Assembly: GCA_025526935.1 (NCBI GenBank)
Contig: JAHLKD010000010.1
Span: 620,001 to 684,000, forward strand
Reading direction: 5' to 3'
Length of the DNA stretch: 64,000 nucleotides
Origin: Cladochytrium replicatum
Lineage: Eukaryota; Chytridiomycota; Chytridiomycetes; Cladochytriales; Cladochytriaceae
Part shown: positions 1 through 11,578 of the stretch, piece after piece
Position numbering within the stretch: the first letter of the stretch is position 1
Layout of the letters: every line of letters begins with the position of its first letter
Notes under the pieces: generated by a model
Database searches by the model: none
The model's input: the letters and a program-made list of their open reading frames with translations, nothing else
Told to the model about the DNA's origin: nothing
Program-made: the position numbers and the translations under genes

Positions 1-475
1 AACGTAGGAGGAAGCCAGGCTGGCAGCGGTGAATGCATCATCAATGGAGGAGGGAGCCAAAGCGGGAGTGCCGGAGTTCTCGAAGTGGATTGTGACGACG
101 TCATTGGGGTTTGCGACGAGAGTCCTTGAGCCACGTCGCAAGAGGACCGGCATCGAAAAGGAGACATGTCGCTTTCAGAAAGAAGTAAATGAACGGACCA
201 GGAGAATGTCAAGGTAGTCTTACTGTGGCAGAGATGGATAGTCCCATTGTTATTGAAGAGGTTGAGGTTGAAGCAGCGGTAGCCCCATTCCCACTGCTTC
301 TTGAGGCCAAAGTTTTTGACGTGGTTTGCCGAGGCCTGTGGAGGCGAGGAAGTAGCAACGGAGTACGAATTGTGTGAGCAGGCGAACGAGACAGCCTGGT
401 ATTGCTTTGAGCACAGCGCAGCAGCACCGTTGCACGGCTGGGCAGACCCGAAAGAAGCAGTAGCGATGACGAAAT
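1..475 (-). pseudogene. PLC-like phosphodiesterase fragment (5' part, frameshifted)
   Basis: Reading the minus strand leftwards from about 470 gives a secreted-type N-terminus (ATASFGSAQPCNGAAALC), then a histidine-containing segment (FACSHNSYSVA) and NNNGTIHLCH. This order is seen in fungal PI-PLC-X-like TIM-barrel phosphodiesterases that begin with a Cys-rich CNG..LCS segment. A plausible intron (about 214-163) follows the HLCH codons, and the frame resumes with LLFDAGPLATWLKD. One base later the homology continues only in another frame (LVANPNDVVTIHFEN), so the gene is frameshifted. No in-frame ATG precedes the signal-like segment. The 3' half lies outside the window. The family call is by recognition of the motif order; pseudogene status is fairly likely but a single assembly error could also explain the shift. 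Confidence 0.55.
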
Positions 476-1053
476 AGTAGTATTTTGAGTGAATGAATTA
501 TAATTATTATTATGGATTTGATTCAAGTACAGGACAGTTGGTTGGGTGATGATGACGCATTGGTAGAGGGGCATATCATGATAATGATAGATTACTACTA
601 ATTAATTACTGGAACGGGGCCGATTCCATAAGGTTGTTGGGCTAATGTTAACCGCCGCTAATCATGGTATCAGGTCCATTACATTGACAGGTTAGATCAG
701 TACTCTCAGTCTGCCAAGACGGTTGGATCCGCTGGCTTACAAAACTTGTGGACCACACTGAAGTACCACGTTTAGGATTCCACTGTATTCAGGGTCAAGG
801 GACTTGATGGTTTGAACTCGGAGCACTCATTTACCTGCACTACTTTGAAAGGAAATCAGACTGGTACGGATAATTGAAGTACCACGTTTAGGATTCCACT
901 GTATTCAGGGTCAAGGGACTTGATGGTTTGAACTCGGTGCACTCATTTACCTGCACTACTTTGAAAGGAAATCAGACTGGTACGGATAATTGGGTGCCAC
1001 CCAAGGCCTCCCAAAATGTCAGTGAATCCTCCACTCCGAACCGGTGAGGGAAA
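476..1053. other. Gene-free spacer with tandem duplication
   Basis: No coding segment with recognisable homology is seen here. The stretch contains a 116-base head-to-tail duplication listed separately. It separates two pseudogenes and may be debris of the same decay. Confidence 0.5.
760..991. repeat. 116-bp tandem duplication, two copies
   Basis: The block starting GAAGTACCACGTTTAGGATT at 760 is repeated head to tail starting at 876 (period 116). The copies appear to differ at a single base (GGAGCACTC versus GGTGCACTC). Near identity means the duplication is recent. It lies in non-coding DNA upstream of the ETF-QO pseudogene. Confidence 0.9.
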
Positions 1054-1990
1054 TGGCTGGATTACAGGAACCCGACCTTGAGCCCGTACAGCGAGTTCCA
1101 GCGGTATAAAATGCACTGTTTCATTAGAAAGTACCTTGAAGGCGGAAAGATCATCTCGTACGGTGCGAGAGCGTTGAACGAGGGTGGTGTGCAGAGTCTG
1201 CCCAAATTGACGTTGGCGGAGCGCTTGTGGGTTGCACGGCGGGTTTGTGAACGTGCCCAAGATTAAGGGAACACACGCTGCCATGAAGAGCGGTAATTTA
1301 AGAAGAAGTGGAGGTACCTGGAATAATTTTTGTCTGATGCCGGTTGCATTGAGGAATGCTGGCTGGTGAGGCTGCCTTCAAAGCTCTCACGACATCGCAT
1401 ACACGGGGCTCGCCCTCCGCCCTTCAAGGGCCGTGTAACCTGGACGTGGCGAAAGTGAAGCCGATCGAAGCCCGACGGGATCTCAAGCTAAGAGTTAACT
1501 GGAGAACGTGAGCAGGACGGGGGACGAACCATACTGAAGACCAGCCTGTGCATTTGAGGCTGCAGAAGGGACAAGGGGTGCAGTTGGAGGAGAATTTGGC
1601 GGTGTTTGGTGGACCCGAGCAAAAGCTTTGTCCAGGTAAATTAGATGGAGAGATATTTTTTGGGGGGAATGTGCTGATTTCGAAATGTGCAGCGGGGGTG
1701 TATGAGTACGGGGACGACGAGAAGAACCCTGGAAAGCAGAGGTCCCAGATCCACGGTATGTTTGTTGGGCGTTGTGATAGCTTGGGTTGGGTATTGATAC
1801 TGTGGTTTGAAGCGATTAACTGCATTCACTGAAAAACATGCGATATCAAGGACCCGAGTCAGAATATTGACCGGACAGGCATGGTTAGACGTTGAGACGG
1901 TTTGGACTCAGTACATGTTTTTCCATTATGTTTTCTGTATAGTTCCGCATGGCGGTGGTGGCCCCAAGCACACCAACACACATAAACAGC
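1054..1990 (+). pseudogene. ETF-ubiquinone oxidoreductase pseudogene (C-terminal half)
   Basis: The C-terminal half of electron-transfer flavoprotein:ubiquinone oxidoreductase, a mitochondrial FAD/4Fe-4S enzyme, can be followed in order: [17 protein letters not shown], then [74 protein letters not shown] and KDPSQNI, ending near GGGGPKHTNT. The frame breaks after LPKLT, because NVPKIKGTH is in another frame. Further breaks and stops separate the later blocks. Two intron relics are still visible, after AAMKSG (GGTAATTTAAG) and inside the region before VYEYGDD. The whole N-terminal FAD-binding half is missing. The Cys ligands of the iron-sulfur cluster are largely lost. This is a duplicated, decayed copy; a functional gene should exist elsewhere. 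Confidence 0.85.
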
Positions 1991-2169
1991 ATAGCGTGGA
2001 TATGTCAGAGCAATCTTGAAAAAGATACCTGCAACACAAACTTTTACACAAACAACGCCACGACAGCTCTGGTTACGCGTCCCCGACCAGCACTAGGAAC
2101 TCGAACTTGTGGTTGCTGGCTCCCCGTCCGGTCTCTCGCCGTATTTAATACCATTGTTGGATCAGCTAA

Positions 2170-3275
<1,106 letters not shown>

Positions 3276-3374
3276 TTCTATTCTTTTCCACATGTATGAA
3301 CGCATCGAAGGCGTGCTTGTATTGGAGAGGGGAAAAATACTGTGAAACATCATGTACATCACACTGCAGATCAA

Positions 3375-6300
3375 TCATTGTGCTGACCCACTCGATATGG
3401 GTTTCTTCTCACTTGAAGTTGTGACTCCGGTTCGAATTTTCCTCATATCTGCCACGATTTGCTCCCTGGTCATTTCGGTTATGGGCCTCTTAGGTTGTGT
3501 TAGCACGTTTTGCTTTGAGGTTGAACATTTCTTCGGCAGTTGCAGGGCAAATTCGGGTGGTATCTCTGTCATCTTCGTGACCGTGTCCAGAAACGCAATG
3601 TATTCCTTCAATCCTTTGGTGAGTTTGGTTAGCGACTCGTCTCTCGCCTCCAACCGTTCAAGCTGATCCTTTCCTCTCTCCCACGCTCGTCTGACATGCA
3701 TCAGCGTGATCCCATCCGATCCAGGCGGCGGCGCGGAAAGATCATCCAGTGAGCCATCTTCCTCTTCCTTCCACATAGCCCCAGAAGCGATCGCCTGATC
3801 CCTCTCCATCCTCCGGCGCTGCTTCCTCAACCAATCGTCCACTTCTCCAGTATGTGTTCGCTCCAGCTGCATCCGGACCTTCCGTTCCTCCACAAGCTCG
3901 ATCTCAAGGGAATCAAGCACCCTTTTAAGCCTTCTACTCAGCCGGGTCTCAGCGTCCAGCTCCGCTTTTGTGCGCGCGAGATCAACCTTGAGCCGCTCCT
4001 CGATCTTTTTGCTGAGCTCGTCGCGCTGTTTGATGAGTTCATCCCGGTGGTCCATCGAGGCAACAATCTCTCCATCGAGCTTGTCGAGATGCGCTTCGCG
4101 ATCGGCGGCACCGGTTTCGGTGTCTTTCTTGGTTTGGATGAGCCGGGTTCGGAGCTCGTTTGCCTTATCCGCCAGTCGCAAAAGGTATGCTTCCTTCTCC
4201 TTATTTTCTGCTTCAGCTTCCTCCATCGCTTTTCGCTCCCGCTCATCCTCGGCCGTTGACTCTTCAAGCTCAGAGTATAGCTGCTTCAGCCTCGCATGCA
4301 ATTCTTCCTTTTCTTTTGTCAGAGCCGACTCTTTCTCCAGCAGCTTTGCGTTTGTTTCCATGACAAAATCGTGTTTGGCTCTCAGCGTTTTGTGGTCGCT
4401 CATCAGCTGCTCGTGTTGCGACGTCAGCTCCGCTGTGGCCTTCTCGATCTCTGCCACCTTTTGCTCCGTTGAGCGTTTGTTCTTTTCCATGGCGGCTTCC
4501 AACCCCTCGCACGCCGCCTCTTCAGCTGCCAAATCCGCCCTTTCGCTCTTGATTTGGTCCGAGATCCTCTTTTTCTCAGCGATCAGTGCCGCTTTTGTTG
4601 AGCCCAGTAACTCAAGCTCATTCTTCAGTCCGTTGAGTCTCTCCTCTGCCACCCGCTTCAGCTGCCGGATCTCAAACGTCAGCATGTTGGCATTCGACGA
4701 CTCTCTGTCCACAGCATTCTGCAAGTCGGTGATTTGGAAAATCAGCTGCTCCTTTTCCTCTTGACTGTTAGCAATACGCTTCTGATCCTGCGCGCTGAGC
4801 TCCTCGATCTCTTTGATCCTCGCATCGCGGTTCGCAATGTCCTTGTCGTTCCTCTGCAGCGTTGACCGCAGCTGGGCCTCAAGCATATCCTTGGTTCTCG
4901 ACATGCTCTTAATCCCGTTGCTCAATCGCTCGTTTTCGGCCTTGTAGCTCTGCAAACTCCCCTCCAGCTCCGAACGCCCCTGCATCAACGCCTGAAGTGC
5001 AGCCGCAAGCTGTGCCTTCTGCAGCCCCAGCTCGTCCTCCGAGCTCGTCGTCATGGTCATCATGCTCTTCAACTCTGCCTCCCGCTCCACAATCGTCGCG
5101 TACACGGCGTCGCGTTTCCCCTTCGCTGCCCTCAGTTCCGCCTTGACCGCGTCGACTTCCCTCGCAAGCTGGATGTTCTCCCTTTCGAGCTGCTTGCGCG
5201 CTTGGGCGGTAGTGTTCAGCTGGTACTGCAGCTCCGAGTGCTCGAACTCGAGCTCGGCGATCTTGGTCGTGCAGGCCTGGAGTTCCTTTGATGAGAGCTC
5301 GAAGTCGCGGGAGAGTTTGTCGAGGGAGGACTGGAGGGTCGCATTGCGGGAACGGACGGCGTCCGAGCCGTGCGTGGCTTCGTGCTTGAGCTCGGCGATG
5401 CGAGCGTGGATGCCGGCGAATTCGGAGGTGGATTCTTTGAGTTGGTGTTGGAGGTCGGTGAGACTGTAGTGGAGGGACTCGAGGTGTTTGTCGCGGGCGT
5501 CAAGCTCTGCCTTCATTTCATCGTATTTCTTCATCAGCTTGAAAAATGAACAACGATAGTCGTTTGGTCAGTGCCCAGATACGCTCTTGAAGGACAGGAA
5601 CTCACCTCAACCTTCTCATGCTCACAGTGTACCAGGAACGCCAAAACAGCCGCAATCTCTCCCTTCAAGTACCTCGCGTCCTCTAACAACCTCCGACTCT
5701 CTCCGAACTGCCACGCCTCCGCCGCGCACTCGTACTTCAAACTCCTCGCCAGCGCCCTCCTCAGCTTCTCCGCACTCTCCTCTGCTTTCCTTTCCGCAAC
5801 CTCGACATCGTACACTTTCTCCCTGAGCTTGCGGATCTCTGTCCGCGCGGCGGCGAGAACGGATCTGTACAGAGTGCCGCGGAACACACGCCCCGTGCGA
5901 AGCTGCGAGATGTTTGTTTTGGAGCGACGGTGGGTGGTGCGGTTTTTGGGTTCGGGATGCGTGGACGGGTATGTGAGGAGGTCGCCGGCGTTGGAGGGGC
6001 CGTCCCAGCATAGGCTTGCGCGGCCATGGAGGTGGGAGGTGTGATCGTGACCGCCGTGGGATTCGTGGCGGAAGGATGTGGGATTGTCGTACGACTTTAG
6101 GGAGAGGGTTGGCGGTGCGCGAGAGTGCGGAAGTTCAAGCGCCTTGATTGTGAGACAGTGTTCGTAGCATTCAAGGAGTGTAGACTCGCATTCCTCGCAA
6201 ACAGGGAGGGATTTGTGTTTAGAGGTCGGCTCGGAGGTTGCACTCGTTGGCGCTGATGATGAACGTTTTCTCGGTTCGGCGTAGTTCGGATCCGTCAGAA

Positions 6301-6793
6301 ACTGTGACGGTCGCCGTTGTTGCGGAGATGCGAATTGGGGTACTGGATCTAAAGGATCATGCTGAGCCGGCTTGATCGGTTGGCTCACTTCTTTAGCATC
6401 CGCTTTTGGAAATCTGCCTTCCGAATCCACTATTTCCAGATAACTTACCCCTTCCTTCCCCAAATGATCACCCTCAGTCTCAACCCCCATTCGAAACATC
6501 TTCTGTTTTGGCCCCTCGACCTTCTTTGGGCCACCTAATACCACAGGCGGACTACGCACACTCAGTTCAGGCACCGCATCTCGATCTGTGCGGATTGCAC
6601 TGTGTTTTCGGGTGGGCTTTTTGTTTGACGGCGGTGGAACTCGGACGATGGGCGGGAGTGGAGGTGCATGTGTGAGGATGAGTGTGTTAATTGCGGCGAG
6701 GAGGTGGGCGGTGGTGAGGTGGGAGGATGGATGCTTGTTGGATGGTTCAGGAGGTGGGAATGCATCGGGAATGTAAAGATCGGGTTGCTGCAT
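3375..6793 (-). CDS. Large coiled-coil protein, 1116 aa
   Basis: Two exons, 6793-5606 and 5537-3375, joined through a 68-base GT-AG intron, give 1116 residues beginning MQQPDLYIPDAFPPPEPSNK. Residues 1-300 are Pro/Ser-rich and low in structure, with a small Cys/His-containing patch (CEECESTLLECYEH, about residues 200-213). From about residue 315 the protein is almost continuous heptad coiled coil, with long Glu/Lys/Leu-rich stretches to about residue 1010, and then a short tail (ITLMHVRRAWERGKDQL, EYIAFLDTVTKM). This is the build of centrosomal, ciliary or tether proteins. I do not recognise a specific family, and coiled-coil composition makes distant matches unreliable. The start is 108 bases from the first M14 carboxypeptidase exon on the opposite strand, so the two share a short divergent region. 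Confidence 0.85.
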
Positions 6794-6901
6794 TTCCTTA
6801 CAAGTTCACGGCGAGCTCTGCAGACAAGTTTGTAAATGTCTGTGATTGGGTTTAAATCGTGATTCACAGAAGTCCGATTATCTTCAAGAGGCCAATAACA
6901 G

Positions 6902-8866
6902 ATGCGCGACAGGAGCTACGACGGCCATGCCGTGATACGATTCTATCCTTCAACCTCCGATCACACTCACATACTTCTTGATGCGACAAATGTAAAATGT
7001 TCCATAAAAACGCTGTAACGTGTGTTTTTTGCCTGAAGGTCGCACTTTCACTTTGTTTAGAACGAACCTGACCTGGATCCGTGGTCACCCCTCCATACAA
7101 CAACCAACCCTGTAGACATCCACTTCCCAAAACATTCTTCCGTTCTACAAATCCTACGCTCGGAAACACCATCATGGCACCCCATTCTCTCCATCCCCTT
7201 CACAATCTTGGTCCCAAACATCCGGACTCTGATCGGTGCACGAAAACCTCTCCACCATCGCGCAGATGTTGACTTCTTTGACGACTACCATGACCCAGAT
7301 ACGATCACGACGTACATGCGCGGTCTCATTGGTGCGAAGGAAGTTGTAATCGGGAAGACCTACCAGGGACGCAACATCTCGGCGTTTGCGTTTGGGAAGG
7401 GCTCTGAGAAGCTAGGTGCGCAGACGGTGTTGAGCAAGAGGCTGCTAGAAGGATTGGGAGGGAAAGTTGTGATCGTGTTGGGAGGTCTTCATGCTCGCGA
7501 ATGGATCTCGCCGGTAAGAAACGAGAATTTGGTTTACTTTTTTGTTTGTTTTTCGGGATTCGAAATGGGCGAATAAGGTGCTGAGATGGTTTTTTGTTCT
7601 GGTGCAGGCGGTGGTGACGTATTTGGCAACAAACATTCAGACAGGATCGGGCTTTTCGAACTTAGCTTTTGTATTTGTACCGGTTGTTAACGTCGACGGA
7701 TATGTAAGTATTAAAAATTACGCATCCACTTTACTTAATAACTGACACTGAAAAAGGTGTACACTCGATCGACAGACCGGCTATGGCGAAAAACAATCGA
7801 ACCTGTCGGTTCATCGTGTTTCGGCACGGTTAGAGCATACAATTTGGATCTCAGATGGTTCAATAACTTTCAGTACTGAAGGACATTAATCGCAACTTTG
7901 ATGTGGATTGGGATTCAAACGACAACAACGTCGGTCCATCTCTAGGTTTGATTTTTCGTATTGCTGGGACCCGACCCCAACAGAGCTTAACTTGTTTAGA
8001 GCCGTGCAGCGAAGTGTTTCGTGGCAACAAAACTTTCAGCACGTCCGAAGCGCGGGCGGTGAGGGATCTCTTGCTTGCGATCCCAGAACCTTCTCGGACA
8101 ATGGTCGTTGACTTTCACAGGTACGTATAACGAGTTCTTTGGTCGAAACGGCACAGGGTTTATTGTTGTCTGGCTCAATAGCTACTCGCAGCTCGTGCTT
8201 TACTCACCTGCGTTCACCTGCGACGACCTTTCAGCTTCAAGCTCGAATACGACGATCGCGCTTGGCGCTAGGGCATTCTTAAGGGGCGTGTCGATCGTGA
8301 ACGCGTCGAGGGAATACAGGAGCGGTGAAGTTTGCAAAACGCTGTACGGTGCCAAGGGGTCCAGTCTCGATGTGAGAAATGAATGTCGGCGTTTTTCTAA
8401 ACAATGTTCACTGAACTATTGGTGATCTGCAAAGTATTCGTACTACGTCGCAAACTATGATGTGAGCCACAAACGAATATTGGATGGCAAAAACTGAAAA
8501 ACGCATGGCTGTATGTTTGTTGTTGCAAGTACGCCTATGCAATCGAGTTGCCAGACCAAGGACGGGAAGGGTTTCTACTCCAACCAGGCCAAATCAAACC
8601 GGTATCAAACGAGACGCTCGCTGGATTCTTGGCTCTGCTTCGCTTTGTTCAGTCTACACCATCCGATCACGCTGGTGCTGCGGTATGCTCGGATAAAAGC
8701 AGGGTGAAAGTTTCCCGATTTTGACAATTGGCTCATGTAGGCGGCGAGGGCTCGTCTGTCTATTGTGTCGAGTGGTGGATCAAGAAAATCGTTTTCGCTT
8801 GAGAGCGGAAAACTGAGCGTTTTGCTCTGCGTTTTCTGGATACTGCAAGTTTGGAACATGTTGTAG
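6902..8866 (+). CDS. Metallocarboxypeptidase M14A, propeptide and probable GPI anchor
   Basis: Secreted zinc carboxypeptidase that removes C-terminal residues from peptides. Exons 6902-6991, 7061-7513, 7608-7703, 7757-7828, 7882-7945, 8000-8120, 8182-8371, 8435-8461, 8530-8682 and 8741-8866 stay in phase (463 aa). An M14 propeptide comes first (YDGHAVIRFYPST). The zinc site follows: HAREW (about residue 174), then a DFHSYSQ histidine. DINRNFD carries the Asn-Arg pair that binds the substrate carboxylate. The AIELPDQGREGF segment holds the catalytic Glu with the Tyr just before it. Splicing 8682 to 8741 replaces a short tail (stop at 8722-8724) with a Ser/Gly stretch and a hydrophobic end (LSVLLCVFWILQVW), typical of a GPI signal. 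The signal-peptide exon should lie upstream of 6902, where an AG precedes the ATG and an in-frame TAA lies just before it; I could not locate it. Family certain, 5' end incomplete. Confidence 0.88.
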
Positions 8867-9105
8867 GCGAGTTAAGAACAAAACAATCGTCAGCTCAGGG
8901 CTTCGAAGTTGTCGCTTTCTTCGAAGAGTTTGATTGCAATTTCAAGCACTCGAGGAATGTTGTTGTGAGTGCGCAGGTACTAAATGATGATAGCACAAAA
9001 CTTGAAACAATGTAAAACGATTCCAAAAATCAAAGAAGAAGAATTTGGGGTAGCTTAGCCCCCGCAAATATAACGGGCCGCACAAAAACACACAATGATT
9101 CTACT

Positions 9106-10810
9106 CTAAATATACACCATCCCGCCTCCGCCGAGTGTCCCAACTGTCAAGCCCTTAACACCACCGTTAGGACCAGCACTAGCCGCCGTCGGCAAATTGA
9201 GCATCATGGTGGTCATGGGCATCAACGTGATACTCGCAACAAAGTAGAACAGCAATCCGAATGCAATCGAGATGGGCAGCGCGGGGAGGGCTTTGTGCCA
9301 TATGGCCAGCAGGAAGATGGTCATGTTCAGACCTGTCATTACGGCGATTGTGCACGATGCAGTCGTGATCCAGTCGCTGAATGCTAGAACACACACACAC
9401 ACACAACCAAAAAAAGATAAAAGCTTAGCAACAGAAATAAAGTATGTCTTGATTTAACTCACCGGCTTTGGAGATGAGCACGCTGTAGAATACAAAATCT
9501 CCAAGCCCGAGCTTCAACCCCCCTTCTTCCTCTTCTTCTTCCTCCTCCGCCTGCGACTGCTGTCCACCAGGTTGTTGCTGCTGCTGCGGGGCAGGTTGCT
9601 GCACCAAAGTCTCCACGCTCGCCTGCCTCTGCACCCTCGTCAGCTCCGCCCGCTCGTCTTCAACAACATAGCCGCTCCCACCACCGTCGCCAAAACCTCC
9701 ATGGTACCTCTGTCCGCTTCCACCGTACGGCTGCCCACCGTAACTGATCGCCTGCTGCGGGCTCGAGCTCGCGTAATACGATTGCGCGTACGGTTCCTGC
9801 TCTTGCTGCTGCTGTTGTCGGATCCGTGTCGATGGCAACTCTTGCTCTTTGGCGGGCTCGGCCATGGCGGTGTAGAGCAGGACCGGGATGTTGCGGTTTT
9901 GTTGCTGCGAGCTCTCGAGGAGCATGCGGAGGGGTCCGAAGGGACAAAGCACGGCTATTAGGTCTGAACAAACAGAAAGTGGGATGTTAGGTTTCTGTTT
10001 TGGGTTATTTGATATTTTTTGGTATTTACCCCAGATGGCGAGGAGGGCGAGGACGATCCAGGCGGTCAAACCTGGGAGTCGACTGTTCAGAGAGTATGCC
10101 TAAAAAGTAATTGAAATTTTATAACTGACAATTATGATTGAGGGCGAAATACAACATACCATGAGACTGCTCATTGCGACGAGGTAGCTCTGTTGCAGGA
10201 TCATGGGTGCCTTGTAGAACAAGATGACGAGACCCGTCGCGGCCATGTTCCACAGGCAGAAATAGAATGTGATCTGGTCTAACGCGGCGTTGGCTTTGAC
10301 GATCAGCTCGAGGATCAGGAGGTAACCAAACAGGCCCAAAAGTGCCAAAACAATCACGAAAAAGATTCCATACAGAATCTTAAAAAAAGATTGAAAAACC
10401 TTTAGTGATTAAAACATGTGCACAGTACTGCTAGCAAAAACCTTGAAACAACCATATTTGAAGAGAAGCATGATCACGACGGTGGCGACGACGATTTGGG
10501 CGAGGATGATTCCGGCGACAATTAAGGAGTTTTCGACGCCTCCGGCTTCCTGCACGCCGAGAGCCCCGGAGACGTAGTCGAAGGAAGGTGCTCCGTCGGT
10601 GCGGTAGAATTCGTCGGTCGACTGGGTGACTTTGACCCAGAGGATGGAGAGGATGATGCACATCATGACGGGTTTGATGATGAGATAGATTTGGTGCATG
10701 TAGTATTTGAGGTCCTCCAAAGTTTCTTCTTCGGTTGGTGGCGGTTCGTCGGGTTGTATTTGTCCCTGTATGAGATTCGAGGTGTTAACACAAGGGGATG
10801 GTTGGTTCAC
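9106..10810 (-). CDS. Presenilin-type intramembrane aspartyl protease
   Basis: Multi-pass membrane protease, the catalytic subunit type of gamma-secretase. Exons about 10810-10442, 10378-10160, 10099-10030, 9963-9463 and 9383-9106 join in frame to about 478 residues. The first catalytic Asp is in [20 protein letters not shown] (TM6) and the second in [12 protein letters not shown] (the GxGD motif, TM7). The PAL motif is in [11 protein letters not shown] near the C-terminus. Family landmarks such as LQQSYL and LPGLTAW are present. The loop between the two Asp helices is Gln-rich (runs of Q) and ends in Glu-rich sequence, with Gly/Ser stretches. The residue before the first Asp is Trp, where presenilins normally have Tyr. 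The start is unresolved: 10810 is a GTG and an in-frame stop lies at 10855, so a small 5' exon is expected. Convergent with the M14 gene. Confidence 0.93.
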
Positions 10811-10884
10811 AGTTGTCTTTTCTCTCCTCTCGTTTTGGAAGAATATGGTCTCTTATGAATCCTCTCCCCTTGTCTTCTCCCCCT

Positions 10885-10946
10885 CCTTCTATCCGTGGCA
10901 TGGACTCTTGTGAATCCTTCTATCCGTGGCATGGACTCTTGTGAAT
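10885..10946. repeat. 31-bp tandem duplication
   Basis: The unit starting CCTTCTATCCGTGGCATGGA occurs twice head to tail (starts 10885 and 10916). It lies in the short gap between the presenilin 5' end and the MYND gene, where the missing presenilin start is expected. Confidence 0.85.
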
Positions 10947-10962
10947 CCTCTCCTCTTAATCG

Positions 10963-11478
10963 TCAGTCATAATCTTCTGTAAACCCTGGTGCATATACCA
11001 TCTGCTCCTCTTCGCTCCTTCCCTTAATTATCACTTCCAACAAGTCACACTCTCTTCTTACATTGAGTTCGACATTATCTCTCCTGAATTTCGAGTTTAT
11101 CCACTGAGCCATGTTCCATCTCGAGCGGGTCTGATTTTGCTGCAGCGAGTGTTCGTTCTGTGCATCTGTAGTGTTTCCCAATGCCAGCACAGCCGCCGAA
11201 TGCGATGCATCGTAGGTATTTGGTCTTCCGGTGGTATTTTGTCTCTGTTCATCTCTCAAGCGCTGAACGTACTGCGAAGCGCCAGGACAGGACAGTTTGT
11301 GAGAAGGCCAGTCCGCAGTCTGGCATTCTTGGGAGCAGTAGTGAACGATGTCATTGCACAGGGAGCACATAAACTTTGCAGGATTCCCGCATTTTGAGCA
11401 TCTGTGAGGGGTCGATTGGGGATATTGGTGGTGGTGTTGGTGGTGCGAGGTGGAAGACATTCCCAGTTGCAGAGACAC
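10963..11478 (-). CDS. MYND zinc-finger protein, 171 aa
   Basis: Intronless gene of 171 residues. A complete MYND finger spans about residues 27-64: CSKCGNPAKFMCSLC, then YCSQEC and WPSHKLSC, giving the C-x2-C..C-x2-C..C-x3-C..H-x3-C zinc-ligand pattern of this protein-protein interaction domain. The N-terminus is His/Ser/Gln-rich. The C-terminal half (NMAQWINSKFRRDNVELNV to the end) is not recognised and carries no SET or other catalytic domain. Translation could start at 11478 or at the second Met (11460). Its start is only 100 bases from the divergent USP gene, so the two probably share a promoter region. Role unknown; likely an adaptor. Confidence 0.85.
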   Translation of the reverse strand: MSLQLGMSSTSHHQHHHQYPQSTPHRCSKCGNPAKFMCSLCNDIVHYCSQECQTADWPSHKLSCPGASQYVQRLRDEQRQNTTGRPNTYDASHSAAVLALGNTTDAQNEHSLQQNQTRSRWNMAQWINSKFRRDNVELNVRRECDLLEVIIKGRSEEEQMVYAPGFTEDYD

Positions 11479-11578
11479 AGCGAGAGGTGACTCGGTCAGT
11501 GGCTTAGTGTTCTGGTGGGATAAATAACTCTAGTAGTCAAGCAAACTTGCAAACGCTCCCAACGAGTAACGGCTCGCC
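11479..11578. promoter_or_regulatory. Short shared divergent promoter region
   Basis: Only 100 bases separate the start codons of the MYND gene (minus) and the deubiquitinase gene (plus). An AT-rich GATAAATAA lies near the middle (about 11519-11527) and could serve as a core element. The regulatory role is inferred from position only. Confidence 0.45.

Noticed and set aside
3970-4764. 264-codon Ser/Phe-rich frame opposite the coiled-coil gene
   Set aside because: Shadow of a Glu/Lys/Leu-rich coding strand; no independent evidence.
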